The notes under the pieces are model-generated. The model was given only the letters and a program-made list of their open reading frames with translations. It had not been told where the DNA came from and did not search any database. A DNA stretch of 64,000 nucleotides from Chroogloeocystis siderophila 5.2 s.c.1 (GTDB lineage: Bacteria > Cyanobacteriota > Cyanobacteriia > Cyanobacteriales > Chroococcidiopsidaceae). Made by a program: the position numbers and the translations under genes. This document shows, in pieces, positions 1 to 8,875 of this stretch. How positions within the stretch are numbered: the stretch's first letter is position 1; the number at the start of each line of letters is the position of its first letter. Location: NCBI RefSeq assembly GCF_001904655.1, contig NZ_MRCC01000018.1, positions 49,906-113,905 of the forward strand, in the 5' to 3' direction.

Positions 1-2
1 CG

Positions 3-242
3 CCTGAGGGATTGTGGTATCAACTCAAGAAAAACACTCAGTTGCACGTAGTATCTGGCGCTGGGTTGGGGAAAAAGAACCAGCAACGTCATGTTTGCTT
101 TGATCGCGACTGTTTAGAACAAATCTTGATGCGTGTGGAAGTGCGTGGATTGAAGCACAAAATCCTGAGTCAAAAGCCATTAAACTTTTTGGTCAAAGAT
201 CTCGAAGGACGTGTCATCGAGTTAGCCGAAGTTTCTAACTAA
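3..242 (+). CDS. C-terminal part of an unidentified protein (5' end outside window)
   Basis: The reading frame is open from the window edge to the TAA at 240-242, so about 80 C-terminal residues are visible and the start lies upstream. The fragment is basic and soluble, with no membrane segment or recognised motif. It reads like a conserved domain rather than chance sequence (for example RHVCFDRDCLEQILMRVE), but I do not recognise the family. A first in-frame TTG at 12 is unlikely to be the true start because the frame continues upstream without a stop. It is followed directly by an inverted repeat that could end transcription. Confidence 0.6.
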   Translation, partial: PEGLWYQLKKNTQLHVVSGAGLGKKNQQRHVCFDRDCLEQILMRVEVRGLKHKILSQKPLNFLVKDLEGRVIELAEVSN

Positions 243-303
243 AGGTGGATGCGGCGGGACGCCTAGTGGCTAAAGTCGCGGCTAAAAGCACAAAGTCCAC
301 CTT
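242..303. repeat. Inverted repeat/palindromic element after the first gene
   Basis: Perfect 8-bp arms AAGGTGGA (242-249) and TCCACCTT (296-303) enclose a GC-rich segment with further self-complementary GCGGC/GCCGC-like pieces. It begins at the stop codon of the preceding gene. There is no T-run, so it resembles a dispersed palindromic element more than an intrinsic terminator. Confidence 0.5.
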
Positions 304-437
304 GGTGTACTAGAGAAATCTTGACATACTTGATCTGTGTTGCGGCAATTTCCACTAACACCTGCACTACCGGCTTGAATGCGAGGCAGCTTCTTGAGAG
401 TTAAAAGTATTTGCCAAGGAAAATGACTTCTTTTACC

Positions 438-795
438 TTATGCACCCTTGTCAACATAGTAGATGTATTCAATGTATGTCTCTCGAACTTTCCGCGCACC
501 TGTTACCTCAAAAGTCCTCTTTGCAGGCTCAATTATCCAAAGTTCCGACCCAAATGCGGCTAAGCTTATCTTCTATACAAAGCCTTTTGAGATCTGCAAT
601 CATCCGAGTGGCGATTCCCTTTCTCCTGAACCTTTCATCAACGACGAGATCGTACAAATACACTTGGAAGCTGGTATTCTCTACAGCAGGAAAACAAAAA
701 GCACTCAAATAGCCAACGGGAGCCGAAGCAATTACACACAAAATAAAGTAGCAATGTTTACTAGCTAAGGCTTGCTTCAGATAAGCATGGACTAG
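438..795 (-). pseudogene. GNAT acetyltransferase remnant, frameshifted (AAC(3)-I-like)
   Basis: On the minus strand the residues from about 795 down to 532 read as a GNAT domain, with the acetyl-CoA binding motif RRKGIAT preceded by VYLYDLVVDE. At 529-531 this frame hits a stop, but the next frame continues without interruption with EPAKRTFEVTGARKV and ends at the TAA at 438-440. The frames join at VGTLDN/EPAKRTF, so one base has been lost or gained. Upstream of 795 the N-terminal part is broken by stops in all frames. The order of motifs resembles the AAC(3)-I branch of GNAT enzymes; substrate is unknown. It is most likely a dead gene, unless the frameshift is a sequencing error and another start exists. 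Confidence 0.75.
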
Positions 796-1040
796 CTACC
801 TTCCTGCTGCGATCTTCCTCTAGTATTAACAGCTGGATGGCGAAAGCTAAAAAGCTCCTGATCGCTCTGTTGTAGTTTCCGTATCTCGACGAAAGGTTGT
901 CATAAAATAATTCTGCGATTGCGAAAAGGAAGACACATAAGGGAAGAGAAGCGAGGAAACAGTGCTTAGCAAAATGCCTAAGTAATTTCTCTCAGCTAGA
1001 GTTTTCCTGATCCCCAAACTCAGACATCTGACCCCTTCTA

Positions 1041-2771
1041 TCACTCACTTTTCAACCGCACTTGGTCATAAGCAAATTTACCGCGAATGAACTCGTTAAA
1101 GTATTGTCCTTGAGAAGTTTCTTGTTCTAGCCCTTGTGCGATATCAGCGGGAACATCTTGATAGTTGTAGATGCTACCATTTTTGAATTCAATTTGGAGA
1201 AGTTTTCTTGGCGGATCGTAATCGTATTTTTTGATTAAGCTGCTAGCAGATTTGAGTAACGGAAAAGCGATCGCATCGCGAATACTCGCACAATCTGTCA
1301 ACAGCATCACCAAGCGGTCAATTCCAATACCTAAACCCACAGTGGGCGGCATTCCGTATTCTAAAGCAGTGATAAAATCTTCATCAACACCCTGCGCTTC
1401 CAAATCTCCGGCGGCTTTACGCGCTGCTTGGGCTTCGAGTCGCTGACGTTGGTCGATCGGATCGGTTAATTCCGAAAAACCATTCGCTGTTTCTCTACCC
1501 ACAATAAACAATTCAAATCGCTCAACCAAACCAGGCTTAGACCGATGCGGCTTCGCCAAAGGTGAAATTTCTACAGGATAGTCGAGAACGTATGTTGGTT
1601 GAATAAGTTGCGATTCGGCTTTTTGCTCAAATGCTTCATTAAGAACTTTACCAATCGAATCACACTCTTCAACATCAATTCCTGCACTCGCCGCTGCTGT
1701 TTTTGCTTCTTCAAGCGTAGAAAATACCGCGAAATCGATGCCGGTCACTTCCTTAACTAAATCGTGCATTGTGACGCGTCGCCAGGGAGGGGTTAAATCG
1801 ATCTCCTCACCTTGGTAGGTAATTTGCAGCGTACCCAAAACCTCTTGCGCCACAGTAGTAATCAAGTCTTCCGTCAGCGCCATCATGTCATTGTAGTCAC
1901 CATAAGCTTGGTAAACTTCTACTGACGTAAATTCTGGGTTGTGGCGTGTTGAGACACCTTCATTACGAAAAATGCGTCCTAACTCGAAGACTTTTTCAAA
2001 CCCACCGACAATCATCCGCTTAAGGTGTAATTCGGTTGCAATTCGCAGATACAACTCCATATCTAGCGCATTATGGTAGGTGATAAACGGACGCGCATCC
2101 GCACCTCCTGCCTCTGGTTGGAGTACAGGCGTTTCAATCTCAATAAAGCCTTGTGTTTCTAAATAGCGACGAATTCCCGCAGTAATTTGAGCGCGACGAC
2201 GAAATGTTTGCTGTACTTCTGGATTCACAATTAAATCAACATACCGCTGACGATACCGCTTTTCGGTATCTGTAAGACCATGCCATTTGTCTGGTAAAGG
2301 TAATAAAGATTTCGTCAGAATCGCGTACTCGCTGACATTGACGGATAACTCACCTTTTTCCGTCTTCTTGATTGTGCCTTTGGCTCCTAAAATATCTCCC
2401 ACATCCGTAAGCTGCTTTAAGTGATTGAAAGCATCAGGATCGGTATTTGCCATGCCTTGCTGGATTCTTTTTTTATCCAGGTACAGTTGAATTGTACCAG
2501 TTTCGTCTTGCAAGCTGAAAAAAGCGAGTTTACCAAAGACGCGACGTGCCAAAATACGACCGGCGATCACCACTTCTACATCGACTTCTTCACCACTTGG
2601 TAAATCAGCAAATTTTTTTTGCAATTGTGCAGCATGATGCGTCACTTCCCAGCGGTAAGCGTAAGGATTCATCCCTAGTTGCTTGAGTTGAGCGACTTTT
2701 TCTAAACGCGCAGCACGGATTTCTTCTAAACTTGAGGTACTTTGAGAATTTGAAGACTGATCGGCAGACAT
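1041..2771 (-). CDS. lysS: Lysyl-tRNA synthetase, class II, with C-terminal KTSC domain
   Basis: Charges tRNA-Lys with lysine in the cytoplasm. The 576-residue product has the N-terminal OB-fold anticodon-binding domain ([19 protein letters not shown] near residues 68-86) and the class II catalytic core, with motif 2 ([14 protein letters not shown]) and motif 3 ([12 protein letters not shown]). Bacterial LysRS is usually about 500 residues. The extra 70 or so residues at the C terminus ([18 protein letters not shown], then [12 protein letters not shown]) match the small KTSC domain. The ATG at 2771 precedes the usual charged, low-complexity N-terminal helix. The gene stands alone. The synthetase assignment is certain; the KTSC assignment rests on motif recognition. 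Confidence 0.97.
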   Translation of the reverse strand: MSADQSSNSQSTSSLEEIRAARLEKVAQLKQLGMNPYAYRWEVTHHAAQLQKKFADLPSGEEVDVEVVIAGRILARRVFGKLAFFSLQDETGTIQLYLDKKRIQQGMANTDPDAFNHLKQLTDVGDILGAKGTIKKTEKGELSVNVSEYAILTKSLLPLPDKWHGLTDTEKRYRQRYVDLIVNPEVQQTFRRRAQITAGIRRYLETQGFIEIETPVLQPEAGGADARPFITYHNALDMELYLRIATELHLKRMIVGGFEKVFELGRIFRNEGVSTRHNPEFTSVEVYQAYGDYNDMMALTEDLITTVAQEVLGTLQITYQGEEIDLTPPWRRVTMHDLVKEVTGIDFAVFSTLEEAKTAAASAGIDVEECDSIGKVLNEAFEQKAESQLIQPTYVLDYPVEISPLAKPHRSKPGLVERFELFIVGRETANGFSELTDPIDQRQRLEAQAARKAAGDLEAQGVDEDFITALEYGMPPTVGLGIGIDRLVMLLTDCASIRDAIAFPLLKSASSLIKKYDYDPPRKLLQIEFKNGSIYNYQDVPADIAQGLEQETSQGQYFNEFIRGKFAYDQVRLKSE

Positions 2772-3074
2772 GGTAATTACTAATTAGGAGCCACTGAGGA
2801 ACTATACAGACTGGCAATGCTTTTGATTATAAACTTGTGCTGTAATTCCTGTAGCAGTGTAAGTGCTTCAACTTATCGCTTCACTAGGATAAATTCCTCT
2901 TTTACTTGCGAACAATAACGCAGTTGCGATCGCATTGTCACGCAGCCACACATCATATTGACGTTCAAAAACTTTATCTCCTACCTGCAAGCCTATGTAA
3001 CCAGAGGTTCATTTTGTGAGTCTCAATAGACTAGTTATAGAGGTTGCATGATAGTAGGAATCATCAGGATCATC
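2772..3074. other. Intergenic region between lysS and P450, with a possible gene remnant
   Basis: This divergent spacer should hold the promoters for lysS and the P450 gene. On the minus strand, 2871-3008 is an open stretch of 46 codons reading KVFERQYDVWLRDNAIATAL and ending in a stop at 2868-2870. It is bounded upstream by another stop and has no start codon. It looks protein-like and may be the end of a decayed gene, but I could not assign it. Confidence 0.3.
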
Positions 3075-4415
3075 ATGGAACAAGATATTTTTGAATTACC
3101 AGGACCAGAAGGTAAGGCTTTAGTCGGTAATTTACTCGATTTAAGCCAAGATCCGTTAGGTTTTTTAACACAGTGCGCGCGGGAGTATGGCGATATAGTA
3201 CCGATGCGCTTAGGATTAACGCCAACGTGTCTTCTCACGCATCCTGACTTAATTGAGGAAGTTCTCAAAGATCGGGACTCTTTTATCAAAAGTCGGGGTT
3301 TTCGGGCATTGCGCACTTTATTAGGTGAAGGATTATTAACGAGTGAGGGTGACTCGTGGTTTCGCCAGCGCCGCTTAGCCCAACCTGTTTTTCACCAAAA
3401 GCGAATTGCTGGTTATGCCACGATTATGGTTGAATATGCCGAACGAATGCTGACAACTTGGCAAAATGGAGAAACGCGCAACGTTCACGCCGATATGATG
3501 CGTCTTACGTTGAACATTGTGATGAAGTGTTTATTTAACCAGGATATTGATGAAGGAAACGCGCAAATTGTTGCTAACGCGCTGGATGTGGCAATGGATT
3601 GGTTTGAAAGTAAGCGCAAGCAAAATTTCTTGATTTGGGAATGGTTTCCGCGACCAGAAAATCTTCGCTATCGCAACGCGATTAGTCAAATGAACGCAAC
3701 AATTTACAGCATTATTGAGCAACGACGCACCAGCGGCGAAGATCCTGGCGATTTACTCTCGATGCTGATGCAAGCGCGCGATGAGGATGATGGTACTGGA
3801 ATGAGCGATCGCCAGTTACGCGATGAAGTGGCAACTTTGATGCTAGCAGGGCATGAAACTACTGCAAATGCTTTGACCTGGACGTGGATGTTACTTGCTC
3901 AACACCCCGAAGTATTATCTAAACTTGAAGCCGAGTTGCAACAAGTGCTTGATGGACGTTCTCCGACTGTCGCTGATATACCGCAGTTGCGCTATACTGA
4001 TATGGTTGTCAAAGAATCGATGCGACTTTATCCACCAGTCGCTATTTTTGGGCGAGAAGCTGCGGTAGATTGTCAAATTGGCGGCTACAGCGTACCGAAA
4101 GGCTGCACGATTATGATCAGTCAGTGGGTCATGCACCGCGATCCTCGCTATTTTGAAGATCCGGAAACTTTCAAACCCGAACGCTGGGCAAACGATCTAG
4201 AAAAACAGTTACCCAGAGGCGTTTACATTCCTTTTGGTGATGGACCGCGCGTTTGTATTGGCAAGGGTTTTGCGCTGATGGAAGCTATTTTGTTACTTGC
4301 AACGATCGCGCAAAAGTTTCGCCTCAATCTTGTTCCTGAATTTCCGATTGTGCCGCAGCCTTCGATTACGCTGCGCCCAGAGTATGGAATCAAAGTGGTT
4401 GTAGAGCGTAGATAG
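3075..4415 (+). CDS. Cytochrome P450, CYP110-like
   Basis: Haem monooxygenase of about 446 residues. The I-helix oxygen-binding motif AGHETTAN is near residue 258, the K-helix ExxR is in KESMRLYPP near 313, and the haem-ligand loop PFGDGPRVCIGKGFA carries the thiolate Cys near 394. The N-terminal ELPGPEGKALVGNLLDL is typical of the cyanobacterial CYP110 family, some members of which hydroxylate fatty acids or terpenes; the substrate here is unknown. I prefer the ATG at 3075 (MEQDIFELPG) to an in-frame ATG at 3048, because family members begin close to this point. No electron-transfer partner gene is adjacent. Confidence 0.93.
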   Translation: MEQDIFELPGPEGKALVGNLLDLSQDPLGFLTQCAREYGDIVPMRLGLTPTCLLTHPDLIEEVLKDRDSFIKSRGFRALRTLLGEGLLTSEGDSWFRQRRLAQPVFHQKRIAGYATIMVEYAERMLTTWQNGETRNVHADMMRLTLNIVMKCLFNQDIDEGNAQIVANALDVAMDWFESKRKQNFLIWEWFPRPENLRYRNAISQMNATIYSIIEQRRTSGEDPGDLLSMLMQARDEDDGTGMSDRQLRDEVATLMLAGHETTANALTWTWMLLAQHPEVLSKLEAELQQVLDGRSPTVADIPQLRYTDMVVKESMRLYPPVAIFGREAAVDCQIGGYSVPKGCTIMISQWVMHRDPRYFEDPETFKPERWANDLEKQLPRGVYIPFGDGPRVCIGKGFALMEAILLLATIAQKFRLNLVPEFPIVPQPSITLRPEYGIKVVVERR

Positions 4416-4426
4416 TATTGAATTAT

Positions 4427-4447
4427 GGGCAGGCTTCGGCTCTGCCC
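4427..4447 (+). terminator. Hairpin after the P450 gene
   Basis: GGGCAG (4427-4432) pairs with CTGCCC (4442-4447) around a 9-base loop, 11 bases after the P450 stop. Only a weak T-rich tail (TTGAAATT) follows, so termination efficiency is uncertain. Confidence 0.45.
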
Positions 4448-4650
4448 TTGAAATTCTAGTATGTAGATATTCACACGCTCTTCACTTGAGGGAGGCGCGA
4501 TCGCTTTAAATTTAGCTACACTGCATAAAGCTTCCCTATAAGGAGGACTTTTTTGTATCGACGGGGCGATTCCACTTTCAGCCGCCTTGTGTTTGCATTC
4601 ATAATAAAACAGGCGTGAGTAAATTAAGTTGATAGTACGAGTAAAACTAC

Positions 4651-6228
4651 GTGATTGAAGCAGAAGTCCACTACTCACTGCATAACTTCTTGCGATCGCA
4701 AGGCGAAGCTTCCTGGCACCATCATCTAACAATGGCGCGGCTGGTTGCACGCGGATTACGACTCAAGCGTAGTGCTTTAATTCAAGTCGGGGCTGGTAGT
4801 GGCTATCAAGGGCGATATCGCCTGAGTTATCTTGCTCCCGCACTAATGTGGCAAGAAGCTGTAATTATAGTCGCCCCTGAGGAAGTACAGCAGCAATTAC
4901 TCCGTGTTGAAATTCCGCCATTACAACAGTGGCTGCAAACCAATAAAAAAATTCTCACAGGTGATTCGTGGGCTTACGATGGTTTTCAGGGAGTACTGAT
5001 AACTTCTCCTGCATCTTGGTTAGCAGCACAGTTAGCAGAAAAAGGATTTCCGGCTAATATACCTACGATTTTGGATGGTGTTGATGACCTCGAAGCTTGG
5101 ACTCGCACTCAACTCACCGCAACGATTCAACCGAGTGATTGGGAGGAATTAATGCTGGCTTTTCCCAAGCACGTAGAACTCATTCGCAATGCACGAGTCC
5201 AACTGACAAAAGCAATTTTTCAACATCCCGTTAATCCCTACGAGTGCTATTTAAGCTCGCAACAAGAGCAGGACATTCTTCATAGTCTCGACCAAAGCAT
5301 AAACATAAGTTGCAAAGATATAGCGCCACAACATAGCGATAATGGCTTAAAACAATTTACATCAACACGCAATCTCGGTGTACCAAATGCTTGGCGTAAG
5401 TTTTGGCAAAGTCCCCGTGACAATCAACTGCTTTGGGCAACCGTTTCACGTTCTCAGGGGTCATTTTCCTTACACTCGTCCCCTGTAGAAGTTGCATCGG
5501 CGCTTGCACCAATTTGGTCAAGACAACCTGTTGTTTTAGTTGGTAGTGCCTTAGATCAAGAAGCTGAAGCACCGATTTATCGAAAAAACTTAGGTCTAGG
5601 TGAGTTAACTTGTCTAAAGTTTTCTGACGATCGCCGCGAAAATCTGATTCAACTTTATCTACCTGATCGCTTACCTTTACCAAATACCCCAGAATTTCAA
5701 ACCGCGTTCATTGAAAAAGTTCATTCACTCCTTAGTTCAACTACGGCATCTCCTGGATTGACAGTCGTTCTAGTAGGTGATGTACCGCTTAAAGCCCAAG
5801 TCGGCGCAACTTTAGCCGCAGAATTTGGCTCTAGGGTACAAGTAGAGAAAACAACTTCTTTTTTAGATCAGCGCGGAATCTTAGTGACTGGTTGGAACTT
5901 TTGGCGACAGCATCTCAGTCAATTGCCAACGCCACAATTATTAATTGTTGCCACATTACCTCTACCTTCCTTAGAAAACCCCTTAGTTGCAGGCCGAGTT
6001 GCGTACTACAAGCGCACGCATCAAGATTGGTTTCGGCTGTATCTCTTGCCAGCTGCTTTAAATGAATTATCGCGGGCGATCGCCCCAGTCCGCGATCGTC
6101 ATGGTGTTGTTGCCTTACTTGATAGCCGAGTATTGCACCGAAGTTATGGCTCTCAAGTTCTCGCTGCGCTCAGCCCAATGGCAAGAGTTGATTATCTTGA
6201 TTCTAGTCTCCTAACTCCAGCCAATTGA
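4651..6228 (+). CDS. DinG/XPD-like superfamily 2 helicase relative with degenerate ATPase motifs
   Basis: 525 residues, GTG start. The C-terminal third fits the Helicase_C_2 fold of DinG/XPD enzymes (LPLPSLENPLVAGRVAYYK, then LPAALNELSRAIAPVRDRHG and ALLDSRVLHRSYGSQVL). The N-terminal half aligns by eye to the first motor domain, but the Walker A loop reads GAGSGYQGRYRLSY with no catalytic Lys-Thr/Ser. The DEAH position reads ILDGVDDLEAW, and the four Cys of the DinG iron-sulfur cluster are absent. It is therefore probably not an active helicase. I believe similar proteins occur across cyanobacteria, which would suggest a conserved non-motor role in nucleic acid binding; that is inference. 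It is a single gene with heptamer repeats just downstream. Confidence 0.75.
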   Translation: MIEAEVHYSLHNFLRSQGEASWHHHLTMARLVARGLRLKRSALIQVGAGSGYQGRYRLSYLAPALMWQEAVIIVAPEEVQQQLLRVEIPPLQQWLQTNKKILTGDSWAYDGFQGVLITSPASWLAAQLAEKGFPANIPTILDGVDDLEAWTRTQLTATIQPSDWEELMLAFPKHVELIRNARVQLTKAIFQHPVNPYECYLSSQQEQDILHSLDQSINISCKDIAPQHSDNGLKQFTSTRNLGVPNAWRKFWQSPRDNQLLWATVSRSQGSFSLHSSPVEVASALAPIWSRQPVVLVGSALDQEAEAPIYRKNLGLGELTCLKFSDDRRENLIQLYLPDRLPLPNTPEFQTAFIEKVHSLLSSTTASPGLTVVLVGDVPLKAQVGATLAAEFGSRVQVEKTTSFLDQRGILVTGWNFWRQHLSQLPTPQLLIVATLPLPSLENPLVAGRVAYYKRTHQDWFRLYLLPAALNELSRAIAPVRDRHGVVALLDSRVLHRSYGSQVLAALSPMARVDYLDSSLLTPAN

Positions 6229-6238
6229 GAAACTAGAA

Positions 6239-6280
6239 GTGAGGAATGAGAGGCGAATGAGTCGTGATGAGTGGCTAGTA
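6239..6280. repeat. Heptamer short tandem repeat (STRR-like)
   Basis: About six degenerate 7-bp units in series, such as GTGAGGA and ATGAGAG, lie directly after the helicase-like gene. They belong to the heptamer repeat family scattered through the window. Confidence 0.55.
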
Positions 6281-6315
6281 CGTAAGTTTTGAATTGTTCG
6301 CGCTCATAGTTGGGC

Positions 6316-6356
6316 GGCATTTATTAAAAAAAAATTCTCAACTTAAAACTTATCAC
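6316..6356. repeat. AT-rich dispersed repeat, copy 1
   Basis: GGCATTTATTAAAA followed by AATTCTCAACTTAAAAC and TATCAC. Related blocks with the same start and an 'aactcaacactcataac'-type tail occur at 12955-13020 and 46540-46580. Each copy sits close to a heptamer repeat. Confidence 0.5.
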
Positions 6357-6484
6357 TTTTCTACCCATTGCTGTGACACCAGCAACAGCGTTATTATCAA
6401 GGCACAGTAAGTATTTGATCTCTAGTCCAATAATAAGTTTTTGTGAGTCTTTACTCAATCCAAAATACCGAATGGAATAAGACT

Positions 6485-6697
6485 ATGGGCGAAGCAAAGC
6501 GTCGTAAAGCAGCATTAGGAGAGAACTACGGTAAAGAAGCTCAAATCCTGCCATGGCTTCCTATTACCAAAAGCCAAGCCCAACAATTCGCTAAGTGGAG
6601 CAATCGCGGTGCTTGGTTTGGCATTGGCTTTCTTGTTATTTGGTGGATCACCGTTCGGTTTATTGGTCCAGCTTTTGGTTGGTGGCAAGTAACTTGA
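6485..6697 (+). CDS. DUF2839 family small membrane protein
   Basis: A 70-residue protein starting MGEAKRRKAALG, with a conserved middle (ILPWLPITKSQAQQF) and one hydrophobic segment near residues 43-63 (GAWFGIGFLVIWWITVRF), ending FGWWQVT. This is the cyanobacterial DUF2839 pattern. The function is unknown; a single-pass membrane location is inferred. A longer frame opens upstream at 6443, but family members begin at MGEAKRRK, so I use 6485. A terminator-like hairpin lies 70 bp downstream. Confidence 0.88.
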   Translation: MGEAKRRKAALGENYGKEAQILPWLPITKSQAQQFAKWSNRGAWFGIGFLVIWWITVRFIGPAFGWWQVT

Positions 6698-6766
6698 TTT
6701 TGAATCAATGATTTTTTAATCAAAGTCATAAAAATTTACATTGGGTTTTGCCAATTTCTCACAATC

Positions 6767-6795
6767 AAGCGTTAGGTAAACATAGCCTGACGCTT
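6767..6795 (+). terminator. Intrinsic terminator after the DUF2839 gene
   Basis: Ten-bp stem AAGCGTTAGG (6767-6776) with CCTGACGCTT (6786-6795), one G-T pair, 9-base loop, followed by the T-rich TCTTTATTT. Confidence 0.7.
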
Positions 6796-7044
6796 TCTTT
6801 ATTTCCAGCCATCACAGACACTGGAAACCGAACATTTTGGTGTCCGTCTAGGGCTACGTACATCAAATATGACTTTTTGCATACACTCAATTGCTAAATA
6901 ATCAGTTAGCTTGGATATATCAGATATTTATCTGAAATTTAGACGAAATATTACCCTTTGGAGTAAATATCTCTACAAATTAGGTAAATATAAAGAAAAT
7001 CTAAAAATAGGTTTACAATTAAGTGTGGTGTTTGGAGGACAACC
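6796..7044. promoter_or_regulatory. AT-rich leader of the DUF1815 gene
   Basis: The spacer 6698-7044 holds the terminator above and then a very AT-rich stretch up to the DUF1815 start. A strong ribosome binding site GGAGG (7034-7038) lies 6 bases before the GTG at 7045. I see no clear operator. Confidence 0.4.
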
Positions 7045-7389
7045 GTGTTTCTCAGACTAGCAGAACAACACCGACAATATGTCCAGGATCTCGTGATGAA
7101 TCTACAAGCTTTGGCAACCGTGTTAGAGCGACGTGGATATCCCGCATCATGTTATACCTGTGGCGGACAAATGAGTAGCGCCTCATTTATGGTTAGTTTA
7201 GGAAATAACCATTTGATTCGGTTTCTCGTGTCCGATTATGGCATCACATGGACCGAGATGCGCGACGATCGGGAACTAATGAAGTTAGAGGGTGCTGAAG
7301 CAATTAGTCAGTTACAAGAACTGGCTAATTTAGTTAAAAACTTTGTTCCCCCTAGTGAATCACCGACATTAGTCAGCAAAAACGTCTAA
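7045..7389 (+). CDS. DUF1815 family protein
   Basis: 114 residues, GTG start set by GGAGG at 7034-7038. The sequence (QYVQDLVMNLQALATVLERR, CYTCGGQMSSASFMVS, FLVSDYGITWTEMRDDRELM) matches the cyanobacterial DUF1815 family. It is soluble, with a CxxC pair (CYTC) in the middle. The function is not established. It forms a single-gene unit with an intrinsic terminator immediately after it and is convergent with recA. Confidence 0.88.
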   Translation: MFLRLAEQHRQYVQDLVMNLQALATVLERRGYPASCYTCGGQMSSASFMVSLGNNHLIRFLVSDYGITWTEMRDDRELMKLEGAEAISQLQELANLVKNFVPPSESPTLVSKNV

Positions 7390-7413
7390 AGCTAATTTAT
7401 TAGCACTTGTCAG

Positions 7414-7443
7414 GGTGGCGGAGCGGTCGCCACCTAATTTTTT
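7414..7443 (+). terminator. Intrinsic terminator after the DUF1815 gene
   Basis: Seven-bp perfect stem GGTGGCG (7414-7420) / CGCCACC (7428-7434), followed by TAATTTTTT. Confidence 0.85.
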
Positions 7444-7462
7444 AGTATGTAGCGATAAATGC

Positions 7463-7490
7463 AAAAAACCCCAGCCAAGAACAGCTAGGG
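7463..7490 (-). terminator. Intrinsic terminator of recA
   Basis: Read on the minus strand, CCCTAGC and GCTGGGG form a 7-bp stem (one G-T pair) followed by TTTTTT at 7468-7463, 43 bases beyond the recA stop. Confidence 0.85.
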
Positions 7491-7532
7491 ATAGATATCA
7501 GTGTTTAAAACTTAGCAGTTTATGCCAGGTTA

Positions 7533-8600
7533 CTATTCATCAGCTTCTAAATCATCATCTTCTGTTGATGAGGATACAGAATTTGCAGAAACAACGGCTC
7601 CCATTTCGAGTTTCTCGCGTACTAGCTGTTGAATTTGTCCAGCGAGTTCAAAGTTTTCTTCTAAGTACTTAATCGCATTATCACGACCTTGGGCAATGTT
7701 ATCACCGTTGTAGCTATACCAAGCTCCTTTACGAACAACAACGCCCGTTTCCTCAGCAAGGTCAATCACACAACCTAAAGTTGAAACACCTTTACCAAAC
7801 ACAATGTCAAATTCTGCCACTCTAAAGGGTGGAGCAACCTTATTCTTGGCAACTTTCACTTTGACACGATTACCAAACTCTTCGGTGCCTTTTTTCAAGG
7901 TTTGAATGCGGCGAATGTCGAGTCGCACTGAAGCATAGAACTTCAGCGCGTTACCACCTGTCGTAGTTTCTGGATTACCGTATGTCACACCAATTTTCTG
8001 GCGCAATTGGTTGAGGAAAATGACTGTACAGCCAGATTTACCAATGTTACCTGTAATTTTTCTTAACGCCTGGCTCATTAAACGAGCTTGCAGACCAACG
8101 TGCGCATCACCCATTTCACCTTCAATTTCTGCACGGGGGACAAGTGCCGCTACTGAGTCTATAACGACAATGTCTACAGCTGCCGAACGGACTAACTGAT
8201 CGACAATTTCTAAAGCTGCTTCCCCTGTGTCGGGTTGAGAAACGAGTAAGTTGGCAATATCAACTCCCAAGGCAGCAGCGTAGGTAGGATCGAGAGCGTG
8301 TTCAGCATCTACAAATGCCGCGACACCACCATTCTTTTGCACTTCGGCAACCGCGTGCAGCGCTACTGTCGTTTTACCAGAACTTTCTGGACCATAAATT
8401 TCGATAACTCGCCCTTTGGGTAAACCGCCGCCCAACGCTAAATCTAGGGTTAACGCACCCGTAGGAATTGTTTCCACCCGCATCCGAGTGGCATCCCCAA
8501 GGCGCATAATTGCCCCTTTGCCAAAGTTGCGTTCGATTTGGTTTAGCACCAAGTTCAGGGCTTTTTGCTTTCCGGATGTATCAGTTGTATCAATAGCCAT
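7533..8600 (-). CDS. recA: Recombinase RecA
   Basis: 355 residues. ATP-dependent strand-exchange protein for homologous recombination and SOS signalling. Walker A GPESSGKT is at residues 70-77 and Walker [11 protein letters not shown] near 145. The L2 loop region ([17 protein letters not shown]) and the acidic C-terminal tail ([13 protein letters not shown]) are present, and the length is typical. AGAGGC lies 6 bases before the ATG. The gene is divergent from xseA across a 275-bp spacer. I saw no match to the cyanobacterial LexA box in that spacer, whereas ssb (16.2 kb) has one. Confidence 0.99.
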   Translation of the reverse strand: MAIDTTDTSGKQKALNLVLNQIERNFGKGAIMRLGDATRMRVETIPTGALTLDLALGGGLPKGRVIEIYGPESSGKTTVALHAVAEVQKNGGVAAFVDAEHALDPTYAAALGVDIANLLVSQPDTGEAALEIVDQLVRSAAVDIVVIDSVAALVPRAEIEGEMGDAHVGLQARLMSQALRKITGNIGKSGCTVIFLNQLRQKIGVTYGNPETTTGGNALKFYASVRLDIRRIQTLKKGTEEFGNRVKVKVAKNKVAPPFRVAEFDIVFGKGVSTLGCVIDLAEETGVVVRKGAWYSYNGDNIAQGRDNAIKYLEENFELAGQIQQLVREKLEMGAVVSANSVSSSTEDDDLEADE

Positions 8601-8875
8601 TATTGCCTCTAAGTATGGAGGTTGAAAAATTATTCTGGGAGTTATGACTAGTGCAGATATACTATTCTAGCCGGATTTTCTCGACTTTTGCATGAAACTC
8701 AAAGCAGAGTTTTGATGGTAAAACAAGTCACGTATAATAAATCGTCCAAGTGTGATTCTACGTTTATTTTGCGTGGTAATTCAGTAAAATTTTGAACAAC
8801 AAAAACCTGGATTATACACAGTAGATAATAGTTTCAAGCTTACCACTAACTACGAATTGTTCTTTTAGTTTTGTA

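Noticed and set aside
440..768. Plus-strand frames of 90-101 codons
   Set aside because: They lie opposite the GNAT remnant, whose minus-strand motifs explain the open frame.
847..1044. 65-codon minus frame directly after lysS
   Set aside because: No recognisable features, no ribosome binding site, and it overlaps the lysS stop region.
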